A DNA stretch of 64,000 bases. Source: an uncultured Veillonella sp. (GTDB lineage Bacteria > Bacillota > Negativicutes > Veillonellales > Veillonellaceae). The position numbers and the translations under genes were made by a program. The DNA is taken from the NCBI RefSeq assembly GCF_900545795.1, contig NZ_URAR01000003.1, forward strand, positions 62,001 to 126,000, written 5' to 3'. Every line of letters starts with the position of its first letter. Positions within the stretch are counted from its first letter, which is position 1. Shown in pieces: positions 28,615-37,259 of the stretch. The notes below the pieces were generated by a model. The model saw only the letters and a program-made list of their open reading frames with translations. It was not told the DNA's origin and did no database searches.

Positions 28615-30498
28615 ATGGCTACGATGAAATCAACCTTAGGTTTAGAAAACGATGTACGTTTAGAAACAATGATTGATATTAAGGATAAATACTTAAGTGG
28701 CGAACTAACACTAGAAGCGGCACGCCAATTATTAAAAGAACATATTGGCACTTGCACGCCAGATGAATTTGCCTATGGCGAACAGCAGTTAAAAGGTAGC
28801 TACACTGATGAGGAAATTACACATCGAATGGATGATCTCTTAGAATTGTTTGATGGCATTTTAGTGCGCTCTGAAAATGACTATCCTATGTATCATCCAC
28901 TTTGGGTTTATGTAGAGGAAATCAAAGCTGGACTACAACGAATGGAGCAAGCTGATGAATTACTCACTGCGAAACACTTCATCAAAAATCCTTGGTTAGG
29001 CCTATACGACGAGCTTACTCAATGGTTCTTACACTTGTCGAGAAAACAAAATCAATTATATCCAGCCTTAGAGAAATATGGCTTTGACCGCCCTACTAAA
29101 ATCATGTGGACCTTTGATGATAAAGTGCGCGATTTACTCAAGGAAAGTGTGCGACTCTTACAGGCAGATCAAGTGGATGAGTTCTTAGCCTTACAGCCTA
29201 AGATGATTGACGCCTTCCGCGACCTTTGTGATAAAGAACAAGAAGTCCTCTTCCCAACAGCTATAAAGCTTTGCTCTGAAGAAGACTTTGTATATATGAG
29301 CCGCGGCGACCACGAAATCGGCTTTGCACTCATTACTCCACCACCATTTTATGAAGCGCCTGCGGCGACTCACACCCAAACAACACATGCCTTAGCATCT
29401 AATAGGGAGACCACAAACGAGAATGCAGTAAGCGGAGACGAAATTAATAGGAACACAGTAAATGGAGGCACAATTAACACTACAGCTCCTCAAGCATCAC
29501 AAGAAGCAAACTTTATTTCGGAATTAGCAGCCTTACTCGGCAAATACAATATTAATCCTACTAGCACGAACTTAAGTGACAACCAATCAGGTCTAGCAAA
29601 TTCGGGCTCAGCTGCACAAGTACACGCCAAAGCAAGTACTGCTAACGGGACCTTACTTATAGACCGCGATGCCGACCTCGATGTGGCTACAGGTAAACTC
29701 TCATTAAACCGCATCAATTTACTCTTCCAACACATGCCAGTAGATTTGTCCTATGTAGATGAAAACGAGCTTGTTAAGTTCTACAGCGATACAAAGCATC
29801 GCATTTTCCCTCGCAGTGCCAATGTCATTGGCCGTGAAGTGCGCAATTGCCATCCAGCTAAAAGCGTCCATTTAGTAGAGGAAATTATTGAAAAATTCCG
29901 CTCCGGCGAGCAAGATAAAGCTGAATTTTGGATTAATAAACCAGAAGCTTTCATTTACATTCTTTACACTGCCGTACGCGATGAACAAGGCACTTTCAAA
30001 GGCGTGCTAGAAATGATGCAGGATTGCACGCGCATTCGCAGCCTTGAAGGATCACGCACATTACTCACCTGGGACAATGAAGTACATGGCGACACAAGCA
30101 ATTCTGTTAGCAGTGATGAAGCCACTGAAACAGAAGCTCTCAACACTACAAAAGATTCTACAACAGAAATGAATAGCAAAGAAAGCAGTACCCAACATAA
30201 CAACACTGAGCAACAAAGTAACAATATTTCACAAGGAATCAACAACACGAATACGCTCACAGTAAAGGGTATTACCCTCACACCGGATACAAAGCTTTTT
30301 GAACTCTTCGACCAAGTAGAGGGGCTTCGTCAACACATGCCTCAAATCAATAGCTCTTTTAGCATGCTAAATACAACCTTTGGGAAAATTATGGCGAAAA
30401 AGGCGACTTTACAAAAAGCAGCTGACCGCACCGGTATGAATTTAGAAACCCTTATGCAGGCTGTGGCTAAGTATATTGAGATGCATCACATCAAGTAA
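28615..30498 (+). CDS. DUF438/PAS protein with degenerate hemerythrin-like region and C-terminal DUF1858
   Basis: 627 aa cytoplasmic protein. Order: DUF438 (about 10-75), a hemerythrin-like helical region (about 80-240), a Thr/Asn-rich linker, a PAS domain of the type found in DUF438 proteins (about 360-490: LLFQHMPVDLSYVDENELVK ... IGREVRNCHPAKS), a second Asn/Ser/Thr-rich linker, and a DUF1858-like end (about 550-627: LTPDTKLFELFDQVEGLRQH). Such proteins are thought to sense redox state or gases in anaerobes. In the hemerythrin-like part some usual His ligands seem replaced (DYPMYHP and MWTFDDKVR where GHPxxTF and MWxxHDxIR are common), so iron binding is doubtful. I start at the ATG at 28615 behind AGAAAGGGA; an ATG nine codons upstream has no ribosome site. 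Confidence 0.8.
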   Translation: MATMKSTLGLENDVRLETMIDIKDKYLSGELTLEAARQLLKEHIGTCTPDEFAYGEQQLKGSYTDEEITHRMDDLLELFDGILVRSENDYPMYHPLWVYVEEIKAGLQRMEQADELLTAKHFIKNPWLGLYDELTQWFLHLSRKQNQLYPALEKYGFDRPTKIMWTFDDKVRDLLKESVRLLQADQVDEFLALQPKMIDAFRDLCDKEQEVLFPTAIKLCSEEDFVYMSRGDHEIGFALITPPPFYEAPAATHTQTTHALASNRETTNENAVSGDEINRNTVNGGTINTTAPQASQEANFISELAALLGKYNINPTSTNLSDNQSGLANSGSAAQVHAKASTANGTLLIDRDADLDVATGKLSLNRINLLFQHMPVDLSYVDENELVKFYSDTKHRIFPRSANVIGREVRNCHPAKSVHLVEEIIEKFRSGEQDKAEFWINKPEAFIYILYTAVRDEQGTFKGVLEMMQDCTRIRSLEGSRTLLTWDNEVHGDTSNSVSSDEATETEALNTTKDSTTEMNSKESSTQHNNTEQQSNNISQGINNTNTLTVKGITLTPDTKLFELFDQVEGLRQHMPQINSSFSMLNTTFGKIMAKKATLQKAADRTGMNLETLMQAVAKYIEMHHIK

Positions 30499-30507
30499 TA
30501 TAGTAAC

Positions 30508-30740
30508 AGTTAATCTAAAGTAAGCATGATATAACCAAAGCCAAATAGATATAAACATACTACAGTGAAATAGACTGAGTCACTCTAAAGCAAGCGTGAT
30601 ACAGCTAAAGTCCAATAACTACAAATATACCCTGGTGAAGTTGACTGAGTTAATCTGATATAAAACAAACTTCCCCCAAAGCCATCAGCTTTGACAGTGG
30701 CCACGTGGTCCAAGTTAATCTGATGTAAAAGAAACTTACA
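30508..30740. repeat. Degenerate 70-bp tandem repeat
   Basis: Units start at 30508, 30578 and 30648 (exact 70-bp period for the first two), with a shorter fourth from 30713. Each opens with AGTnAnTCT and ends with GACTG in the first two. It lies between the DUF438 gene and its terminator. Confidence 0.75.
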
Positions 30741-30778
30741 AAAAGCCCCCTCTAGTACCTACTAGAGGGGGCTTTTTA
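30741..30778 (+). terminator. Terminator after DUF438 gene
   Basis: Strong stem AAAAGCCCCCTCTAGTA / TACTAGAGGGGGCTTTT with a 2-nt loop, followed by TATA. Nearly symmetrical, so it would work on both strands. Confidence 0.9.
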
Positions 30779-30861
30779 TATATGCAATATACTTTAACTT
30801 TAATTAGATTTGTATTCTTCTGTCAGAATAAACGTGAAATGCAAGAGTTTCTTTATGCGTT

Positions 30862-30890
30862 TTGCCCAATTAAAATTATCCGTTTATAAT
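30862..30890 (+). promoter_or_regulatory. Candidate promoter for the exported hydrolase gene
   Basis: -35 TTGCCC (30862-30867), 17-bp spacer, -10 TATAAT (30885-30890). It predicts a leader of about 175 nt that contains three degenerate CTATATAAAA-type repeats and no recognised riboswitch. Confidence 0.55.
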
Positions 30891-31071
30891 ATACGGTATA
30901 AGGTCTGAAATAGATTCTATATAAAAACTTAAGTAAAACCTATATAAAATAAAAGCTTAAATAGATGCTACATAAAATCTTAAACAGATTATCTTATCAA
31001 TAGATCTATCGTTTCAAGACCTTAATCATAACTATAGTCTCAAGTATATGTAATGCAAGGAGGTTTTTGCA

Positions 31072-32412
31072 TTGAATCGTTTTCAAAAACTAGCTGTTTT
31101 ATCCTGTCTATGCAGTGCCGTATTTACTAGCGGCGCCTTAGCCAATTCGGTAAGCACAACTACACAACTAAATGATGCCAATTTTAATAGCAGCGTAAAC
31201 TTTACCACCCCATCCAAATCTAATAACTTAGCCACTATTACAACTACAAAGGCTAATTTTTCATCCCCTTCTAGCACAAAACAGACTATGTCTATTTCAC
31301 AATCTATTGTATCAACGTCAAATTCAACTATGAAAACAAATACAAATGCAACAACAAAACAACAAGAAGCCATTTTACCAACCTACCAGGATGTAGTCTT
31401 TGGCCAAGTCACAACTAAAACTGAGCAAGCCAAAAACTTGCATTTCAATTTATATATGCCAAAAGATACCAAAAGCCCCGTGCCATTGCTTATCTTTGTT
31501 CATGGTGGCGCCTGGGCGAAGGGAACCTATGCAGACCCATTAACTGCTAACCAAACTAGCAAGTCTACTAACTCAGCAGTACCAACTCATAATGCGACTA
31601 ATCACTCAACGCAAAATAACACAACTCAAAATTCCCTTATGGCCGCCGACAATCGCTCGTCTTTAGAAGTATTTAAACAGGTCATACCTCGTGGCATTGC
31701 CCTCGCCTCCATTGAATACCGATTAAGTGACGAAGCTGCCTATCCTGCTCAAATTTATGATGTAAAAGGCGCTATTCGCTATTTAAGAGCTCATGCACAA
31801 GATTATAATATCAATCCAAACCGCATTGCAATTAGCGGCACCTCTGCTGGCGCCCATTTAGCCGCCCTTGCTGCTACAACAAATAATAATCCTAATTTTG
31901 AAGGCACTGTAGGCGGCAATCTAGAGGTCTCTAGCGAAGTTATAGCAGCAGTGGATTATTATGGTCCAACTGACTTGCTCACTATGGGACCAGAAATGTC
32001 GCCAACCCTACAAGCGCCTGAAGAAGCCGCACTTACCCATGATTCACCAAGCGCTAAAGAATCTGTTCTACTTGGCTTTGACCAAGAGGGTCAAGGTGTT
32101 GGTGTATTACGCCATCTCTACGAAACACAAGATACAAGTTCACCTTATTGGCCCTATGTAGAGCTAGCTCTTGCTGGAAGCCCTATTAACCATGTATCAC
32201 CAACTACACCACCATTCTTTATTGCCCATGGCGGTAAAGATACATTAGTACCAATCGCCCAAAGCGAGCGATTCCGTCAAGCGTTATTAAGCAACCGTAT
32301 TAATAATGAATATGTATCAAACTCTGAAGCACCGCATGGCTACCAAGGCGAAGTTGTCAACAACGCCATGATTGACTGGATTGTGAAAGAACTAACAAAA
32401 CCTAAGGCTTAG
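31072..32412 (+). CDS. Exported alpha/beta hydrolase, esterase-like
   Basis: 446 aa. Signal peptide at residues 1-24 (KLAVLSCLCSAVFTSGALA, cleavage after ALA). A Ser/Thr/Asn-rich segment of about 80 residues follows, then an alpha/beta hydrolase of the BD-FAE/acetylesterase type. The oxyanion motif HGGAWAKG, nucleophile elbow GTSAGAHLAAL, acid in HGGKDTLVP and His in APHGYQG complete the set. A second low-complexity insert (TSKSTNSAVPTHNATNHST) breaks the core after HGGAW. It is likely periplasmic or outer-membrane linked. The TTG start is supported by AAGGAGG at 31057-31063. Substrate unknown; an O-acetyl or carbohydrate ester is the family's usual target. Confidence 0.8.
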   Translation: MNRFQKLAVLSCLCSAVFTSGALANSVSTTTQLNDANFNSSVNFTTPSKSNNLATITTTKANFSSPSSTKQTMSISQSIVSTSNSTMKTNTNATTKQQEAILPTYQDVVFGQVTTKTEQAKNLHFNLYMPKDTKSPVPLLIFVHGGAWAKGTYADPLTANQTSKSTNSAVPTHNATNHSTQNNTTQNSLMAADNRSSLEVFKQVIPRGIALASIEYRLSDEAAYPAQIYDVKGAIRYLRAHAQDYNINPNRIAISGTSAGAHLAALAATTNNNPNFEGTVGGNLEVSSEVIAAVDYYGPTDLLTMGPEMSPTLQAPEEAALTHDSPSAKESVLLGFDQEGQGVGVLRHLYETQDTSSPYWPYVELALAGSPINHVSPTTPPFFIAHGGKDTLVPIAQSERFRQALLSNRINNEYVSNSEAPHGYQGEVVNNAMIDWIVKELTKPKA

Positions 32413-32543
32413 TGACTAACTAAACTAATAACACAATTAGTAGCAAAACTTAAATCTCGACTAGTAGAACATTCAAAGCGTATGTACTAACAAAACTAAA
32501 ACTTTATCTACTAATCAAGCTCCAAACGTAGCTTTAGCAACAG

Positions 32544-32625
32544 AAAAGCCCCTCTTATATGCTATACTTATAGATGAGTTATTCTTGCCCAAGCAAGATC
32601 TCAAAGTATAACAAAGAGGGGTTTT
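32544..32625 (+). promoter_or_regulatory. Inverted repeat that would sequester the ribosome site of the UDG-like gene
   Basis: AAAAGCCCCTCTT (32544-32556) is complementary, with one bulge, to AAGAGGGGTTTT (32614-32625), which holds the ribosome-binding site of the next gene. A perfect inner hairpin TCTTGC-CCAA-GCAAGA lies at 32583-32598. It could be a leader control structure, or the left arm may be the remnant of a terminator. Confidence 0.35.
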
Positions 32626-32628
32626 ATT

Positions 32629-33282
32629 ATGTCTAAACAAAATCATACTATACAATCTAATACAACTAACAATGACTTAAATACAGAATCTACTTCACGG
32701 CCCATTGAATCACTTCCCTTTCCACCATTACTGCCACCAAAGGCAACAGTAATGTGCATGGGAACCTTTCCACCAGCAGCTGATAAGAGAGCCATGCAAT
32801 TCCATTATCCAAACTTTCAAAATGATATGTGGCGTGTCTATGGCCTAGTGTTCTTTGGCGATAAAGAACATTTTAGAAAAGGCGAAGAAAAAGCCTTTGA
32901 TGCTGACAAAATCAAAGCGTTTCTCAGTGAACGAGGCATTGCTTCATGCCCTACAGTCTGGAAAGCCATTCGCGAACGGGGCAATGCATCCGATGCCTTC
33001 TTAACCGTTGTTGATCCAGTTCACATCGAGGAAGTGTTACATCAAATGCCAAACTGCCAATATATTGGCACCACCGGCGGTAAAGCAACAGAAGTGCTCA
33101 TCGAATTGTCCAATAATAAACCTAAATTACCTAAAACTGGAGAAACCATCGAGCTCCAATTTGGCGAACGCTATATTCAACTCACAAGATTACCTTCCAC
33201 ATCACGGGCTTATCCTTTAAGCTTAGATAAAAAAGCCGCTGCGTATGAAAAATTTTTCAGAGCAACGGGCGTGTTAAAATAA
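32629..33282 (+). CDS. Uracil-DNA glycosylase superfamily protein
   Basis: 217 aa, cytoplasmic. The segment VMCMGTFPPAADKRAMQFHY then NDMWRVYGLVFFG resembles the UDG active-site pattern (GxxPS/P...Y.N..N.FW). TIGTTGGKATEVL-like sequence lies at the second motif position (IGTTGGKATEVL). Members of this superfamily remove uracil or mismatched bases; this subgroup is uncharacterised and the catalytic residues cannot be assigned with certainty. The first 30 residues are polar and variable. ATG is preceded by AGAGGGG in a possible folded leader. Alternative: an unrelated Rossmann-like protein. Confidence 0.55.
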   Translation: MSKQNHTIQSNTTNNDLNTESTSRPIESLPFPPLLPPKATVMCMGTFPPAADKRAMQFHYPNFQNDMWRVYGLVFFGDKEHFRKGEEKAFDADKIKAFLSERGIASCPTVWKAIRERGNASDAFLTVVDPVHIEEVLHQMPNCQYIGTTGGKATEVLIELSNNKPKLPKTGETIELQFGERYIQLTRLPSTSRAYPLSLDKKAAAYEKFFRATGVLK

Positions 33283-33299
33283 GCTCTATATGATTATAA

Positions 33300-33506
33300 A
33301 AATAAAAAGGCCGCCTGTAGCAGTATCGCCGACCGCCAACTAGTGATAGGGGTTCAGCACTGGATACTCAGCTCCACCCATCTAGTAATTTAACTATATC
33401 AGATGCTATACATTGAGTAAAGAGTTCCATGTATAATAAACTAAAGAAATTTAATTTTAGGCGCTAAAGAAAAAGCATATTGCCTGTTCTTAGCGCCTAT
33501 TTTTTA
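33300..33506 (+). ncRNA. Possible small structured RNA ending in a terminator
   Basis: A GC-rich patch (33309-33385) in an AT-rich gap contains a long imperfect stem with outer arms ACTAG (33339-33343) and CTAGT (33382-33386) and inner GGGG/CCACCC pairing. It is followed by the intrinsic terminator at 33459-33506. I matched it to no known family (SRP RNA, 6S, tmRNA and common riboswitches were considered). The promoter is not clear. Confidence 0.25.
33459..33506 (+). terminator. Plus-strand terminator
   Basis: Stem AGGCGCTAAAGAA with TTCTTAGCGCCT, followed by ATTTTTTAT. It lies 177 bp past the UDG-like gene and ends either that transcript or a small RNA. Confidence 0.85.
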
Positions 33507-33600
33507 TACTAAAATACATGAAGTAGTTACGGTGAATGTCTTTTCAATAAGTGCATAGTCAATGAAATACATCGGAATTTGATAAAAACCTAAAAACGAC

Positions 33601-33635
33601 AAAAGCGTGGACATCCCTTGGATATCCACGCTTTT
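33601..33635 (-). terminator. Bidirectional terminator after rpmF
   Basis: AAAAGCGTGGA(C/T)ATCC stem with a short loop, flanked by A and T runs on both sides. It lies 32 bp past the rpmF stop. Confidence 0.85.
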
Positions 33636-33666
33636 ATAGTAGAGCTATCAGCTAGCTCAGCAGGTC

Positions 33667-33849
33667 TTATTCAGCTACTTTGTTAACTACTTGAGTTCCT
33701 TTATAATGACCGCATGTAGGGCAAACCCGATGAGGCATCATAGGTTCGTGGCATTGCGGACAAGATACATAACCTGGAACAGTTAACTTCCAGTTCGCAC
33801 GACGACGGTCGCGACGACATTTAGACAATCTACGCTTTGGTACTGCCAT
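33667..33849 (-). CDS. rpmF: 50S ribosomal protein L32
   Basis: 60-aa structural protein of the large ribosomal subunit. N-terminus MAVPKRRLSKCRRDRRRAN and a zinc-ribbon with two CxxC pairs (CPQCHEP and CPTCGHY), so this is the zinc-binding C+ form. The start ATG at 33849 follows AAGGAGGTG. yceD lies 35 bp upstream, the standard yceD-rpmF pair. Confidence 0.97.
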   Translation of the reverse strand: MAVPKRRLSKCRRDRRRANWKLTVPGYVSCPQCHEPMMPHRVCPTCGHYKGTQVVNKVAE

Positions 33850-33884
33850 TATCTGCACCTCCTTAACATAATCACTGGGACAAA

Positions 33885-34403
33885 TTAATCATCATCTTTT
33901 TCATCGAGCAGTGTACGAAGCACTGCCAATCGAGGATCCACCACAAAGGATTCACAAGAACAAGGTGAAACATTTTTGTTTGCTCCGCAATGAACGCACA
34001 ATCCTTTGCAATCTTCCTGACATAACACTTGAGAGGGCTCATTGATGATTAATGTTTCCCGAATGACTTCCGTTAAGTCAATGGTCTCACCATCAAATGG
34101 AACTACCTCACTTGCCTCTTCATCTTCCCAGTCCTTCAAGACTCCGAAAGTTTCGCTAAAAGGAATCGTCTCCTCATGTTGCACCAGCGCTAAACAACGC
34201 GTACAATCATAATCCCCTTGCGTATGGACCGTGCCATTGACAATGAAATTCTGTCCATCGTAACGAAAATCACCACTAATGGTTATATCATGATGGCTCC
34301 AAGGAAAAGCAGTTACCTCACCAAGCACCGTGGCTGGCTCAGTAAATTTAAAAGGAAATAATTTTCCTATGTGTTCTTTTGCTTGCTCTACTTGCAGTTT
34401 CAT
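33885..34403 (-). CDS. yceD: YceD/DUF177 family protein
   Basis: 172 aa of the DUF177 family, linked to 23S rRNA accumulation and always found before rpmF. It has DCTRCLALV near the middle and the typical acidic end with conserved Cys (CKGLCVHCGANKN, CSCESFVVDPRLAVL). Cytoplasmic. The start ATG has CGAGG in front, about 20 bp from a perfect promoter -10. Cotranscribed with rpmF. Confidence 0.9.
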   Translation of the reverse strand: MKLQVEQAKEHIGKLFPFKFTEPATVLGEVTAFPWSHHDITISGDFRYDGQNFIVNGTVHTQGDYDCTRCLALVQHEETIPFSETFGVLKDWEDEEASEVVPFDGETIDLTEVIRETLIINEPSQVLCQEDCKGLCVHCGANKNVSPCSCESFVVDPRLAVLRTLLDEKDDD

Positions 34404-34423
34404 AATTTTACCTCGACTATAAT

Positions 34424-34452
34424 ATTATAGCTATCTATATAGGCTTTGTCAA
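34424..34452 (-). promoter_or_regulatory. Perfect consensus promoter for yceD-rpmF
   Basis: Minus-strand -35 TTGACA (34447-34452), 17-bp spacer, -10 TATAAT (34424-34429). The -35 box sits inside an inverted repeat TATAGGCTT/AAGCCTATA (34438-34468). Confidence 0.85.
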
Positions 34453-34799
34453 ATAAATAAGCCTATAAATTGAAGAAATTCTAATGTTCTTACTAAAAGC
34501 AACACAATTCAATAGTCCAACTACTAAAATCTAGTAAGCATACACTAATTATTGTAGTTATTATTAATAGATTATTTCAGTAGTCACTATATCTTGTAGT
34601 TACCTACTCTTTGTGAGTATGTATATTATAGCATATTTGTTTGGGGCGTCAATTTAAAAGTTTTAAGAGACCAAAGTTTTCAAAAAGCTTTATCTAAAAA
34701 ATGATTTGTTCAGTTATTTATTATGCAGCCTTACTATAAATATTCCTATGTAGGCATTGATCAAATTCATAACAAAAATTTCATGTCTGCCCTCCACTA
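34453..34799. other. Boundary gap between yceD and the central island
   Basis: About 350 bp of AT-rich sequence marking the left edge of the island. I see no integrase, tRNA, attachment-site repeat, clear terminator or small ORF in it. Confidence 0.5.
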
Positions 34800-37064
34800 T
34801 TAATATACCTTTGCAACAGATCCTATACCAACTTTACGACCATCTTGTATCATTGAAAATACCATGCCTTGCTCTAGTGCAATAGGGTATGATAACTCAA
34901 TGTACAAAGTTACAACATCACCAGGGAAACAAATCTCTACATTATCTGGTAAAGTCACTACACTACTAACTTCTACACCATGGAGAGAAATATTCGGTCT
35001 ATAATTATCAAAAAAAGGAATCTGACGCCCTCCTTCTTCTGACTTTATTACATACACCTCGGCTTCAAATGAAGTTGCATTAGTAATTGACCCCGGTGCA
35101 GCTAATACTTGTCCATAATGAAGATTTGGATGACTATCAATTAATATGCTAATATTACTTCCAACATGAGCTTTATGGCATTCATTACCTCCAGAACTTA
35201 GTCCTACAACATCAATTTTTTGTACACTTTTATTTACACCAACTAACTCAAGAGTATCACCATTATATATTTTACCCCTAATAATCTCGCCACTCAATAC
35301 TACTTTATTATTGTCATCACTCCTTATATCTTCTATTTCCATATAAAATGGCTCCTTATCAAGAGTATGTGGCTTAATGTGCGGAATCATTGTATCCAAT
35401 AATTCCTGAATTTTTTTAGTGTTAGAAAGATCGCCCTCTAATGCTTTTAGAGCGGAACCTCTTATAATAGGGATTTCATCGCCTGGGAACCCATAAGTAC
35501 TTAAAAGGTCGCTAATCTCCATTTCTACTAAATCACATAATTCTTCATCATCGACTAAATCAGTTTTACTTAAAAATACTACCAATGAAGAAATCCCAAA
35601 TTGATGCGCCAACAGGATATGTTCCCTTGTCTGTGCCATTGGACCATCAGCAGCTGATATAACCAAAATAGCACCATCTAACTTAAACTGTGATGAAATT
35701 AGGCATCGTACATAATCATCATGAGTGGGACTATCAAAATGTGTATATCGATACGTATCCGTTTCATAAACTACTTGTGAATAATTGACTCCCCCTATAT
35801 TAGTTTTATATCTTGGCGCATCATTGATTTCCTTAACCCTATAATATTTACTTCTGCCGGTTTTCGATAACAAAGCCGTAATAGCAGATGTCAATGTAGA
35901 TTTACCATGCCCTTCGTGTCCCAATGTAGCTATATGTACCATAGGCAACACTTCTGTTGAATCAAGGCTTCTTGTTGCACTACTTTCAAACTCAGAGCTT
36001 ATCTCTTTATTAACAACTTCTACGCCATTGTTCTTACTTGCAGCATGAATATTATGAAGATTAAACAGCAAATCTATAAAAATATTAAAACTTGGAAGCT
36101 CTACATTTAAATCTGCCATTGCTACCTTAGCTAGATAGTTTTTAGCCATTTTATTAATAATAGCCTTACGATCAACAGAAAGGTTATTTTCTTCTATCAT
36201 ATCCGTAATAGTATCAACTACATCACTTTCATCTTCTTGTAAAGCAACAGTCTTTTGTAACAATGTAAAGGCTGACAAATAATCTGGCACTTCAATCATA
36301 TTTAAAGACTTATTGTCAAATAATTTTTGTTGTAATAACGGATCATATGAAACTGCCTCTATGACTTTAGAATAATTGATTGGAGCGTTAGGATTAATTC
36401 CTAATGTTTCCATAGTTGACATTAATATTAATAGCTCTGGAGACTTCCAATCCCCTTTTGTTATGTCATAAAAATCACGGACTATACAAACAAGTTTACT
36501 AATTTCATCTAATTCATTATATTTTTTTGTTCCTAATTGTAAATATCCTATCGAAGCTTTCCAAGATAAAATATCAGTTCTGCGTTCAATGCGATTCAAG
36601 CGCTGCTCTAATTGAACAATTTGACTTTGGTTATAATTTAAATATTCTTTTAACCCTTTATAAATATTCTCAATTTCATTATCTACTTTTAATGTTAATG
36701 TATTTAACTTTGTTTTAACCGCTTCAATTAAATCAAAAGATAGCATATTTTGTTCAACCAATGCTTTTAAAGACTGTTTGGCCGCATACTGCACAATAGA
36801 TCGCTGTTCATTAATAAGATTTTGTGTCTTTTGATTACTTCCTGTAAATTCTCCAATAATACGCTTAAAAAAGCCCTTATTATTTAATTCTGCCGTAGCT
36901 TCATCTGCAGTAGTTAACGCTGCAACACTTTCAAATGTGAGTCGATTTAACTCTTGTCTATTATCTTTATGTGCATTAATAATCTCATCAATTTTATGAC
37001 TAATTTTCCCCTGTACTTCTACTGGAAGTTGGTTTCCAGCTACAAAAGATAATTCGTTACTCAT
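34800..37064 (-). CDS. Helical N-terminal domain fused to degenerate EF-Tu-like GTPase (copy A)
   Basis: 754 aa. Residues 1 to about 350 form a helical domain of uncertain family (similar proteins are sometimes labelled RdcB-like; this is from memory and unverified). From residue 375 to the end it aligns with all three EF-Tu domains: LGHEGHGKSTLTSAITALLS, ADGPMAQTREHILLA, VDDEEL and PIIRGSALKALEGD are near-EF-Tu. Key changes: the switch I motif RGITINT is absent, G3 DCPGH is DSPTH (Gly lost, His kept), G4 NKCD is SKTD, and the domain-3 tRNA-contact motif FRTTDVTG is LHGVEVSS. Translation elongation is therefore unlikely. I start at the ATG at 37064 behind GGAGGACATGATT. Inferred role: decoy or sensor in a conflict locus. 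Confidence 0.8.
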   Translation of the reverse strand: MSNELSFVAGNQLPVEVQGKISHKIDEIINAHKDNRQELNRLTFESVAALTTADEATAELNNKGFFKRIIGEFTGSNQKTQNLINEQRSIVQYAAKQSLKALVEQNMLSFDLIEAVKTKLNTLTLKVDNEIENIYKGLKEYLNYNQSQIVQLEQRLNRIERRTDILSWKASIGYLQLGTKKYNELDEISKLVCIVRDFYDITKGDWKSPELLILMSTMETLGINPNAPINYSKVIEAVSYDPLLQQKLFDNKSLNMIEVPDYLSAFTLLQKTVALQEDESDVVDTITDMIEENNLSVDRKAIINKMAKNYLAKVAMADLNVELPSFNIFIDLLFNLHNIHAASKNNGVEVVNKEISSEFESSATRSLDSTEVLPMVHIATLGHEGHGKSTLTSAITALLSKTGRSKYYRVKEINDAPRYKTNIGGVNYSQVVYETDTYRYTHFDSPTHDDYVRCLISSQFKLDGAILVISAADGPMAQTREHILLAHQFGISSLVVFLSKTDLVDDEELCDLVEMEISDLLSTYGFPGDEIPIIRGSALKALEGDLSNTKKIQELLDTMIPHIKPHTLDKEPFYMEIEDIRSDDNNKVVLSGEIIRGKIYNGDTLELVGVNKSVQKIDVVGLSSGGNECHKAHVGSNISILIDSHPNLHYGQVLAAPGSITNATSFEAEVYVIKSEEGGRQIPFFDNYRPNISLHGVEVSSVVTLPDNVEICFPGDVVTLYIELSYPIALEQGMVFSMIQDGRKVGIGSVAKVY
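36097..36993. repeat. 897-bp direct repeat, copy A
   Basis: By line-by-line reading, identical to 38737-39633 (offset 2640 bp), covering most of the shared N-terminal domain. Flanking sequence diverges at once on the GTPase side. Confidence 0.9.
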
Positions 37065-37141
37065 AATCATGTCCTCCGTTTTAACAATAGCATCGCTTCT
37101 AATACACTTCTAACTTACTTATCATTTTTTATTACAGGAAA

Positions 37142-37178
37142 AGGCTTATTATGAAAATGAATAATTCATAATATACCT
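37142..37178 (-). terminator. Imperfect island hairpin between the two EF-Tu-like genes
   Basis: AGGnnTATTATGAA pairs with TTCATAATAnnCCT. It belongs to the TATTATGA hairpin family found elsewhere in the island, with A/T runs on the left arm side. It may end or weaken the transcript of the 37260-39704 gene. Confidence 0.55.
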
Positions 37179-37259
37179 AGAACGCCTTACACGAAAAGCT
37201 CTACTATCATCTGCGTTCTTTATGAATGGCGTTATAATTAGCTACGATGCTTTTACCTT

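Noticed and set aside
30508..30740. CRISPR array
   Set aside because: The 70-bp units are degenerate along their whole length; there are no constant repeats with variable spacers and no cas genes.
33300..33400. Known riboswitch or SRP RNA
   Set aside because: Compared by eye with SRP, 6S, tmRNA, cobalamin, FMN, THF, T-box and fluoride motifs; none of their conserved cores is present.
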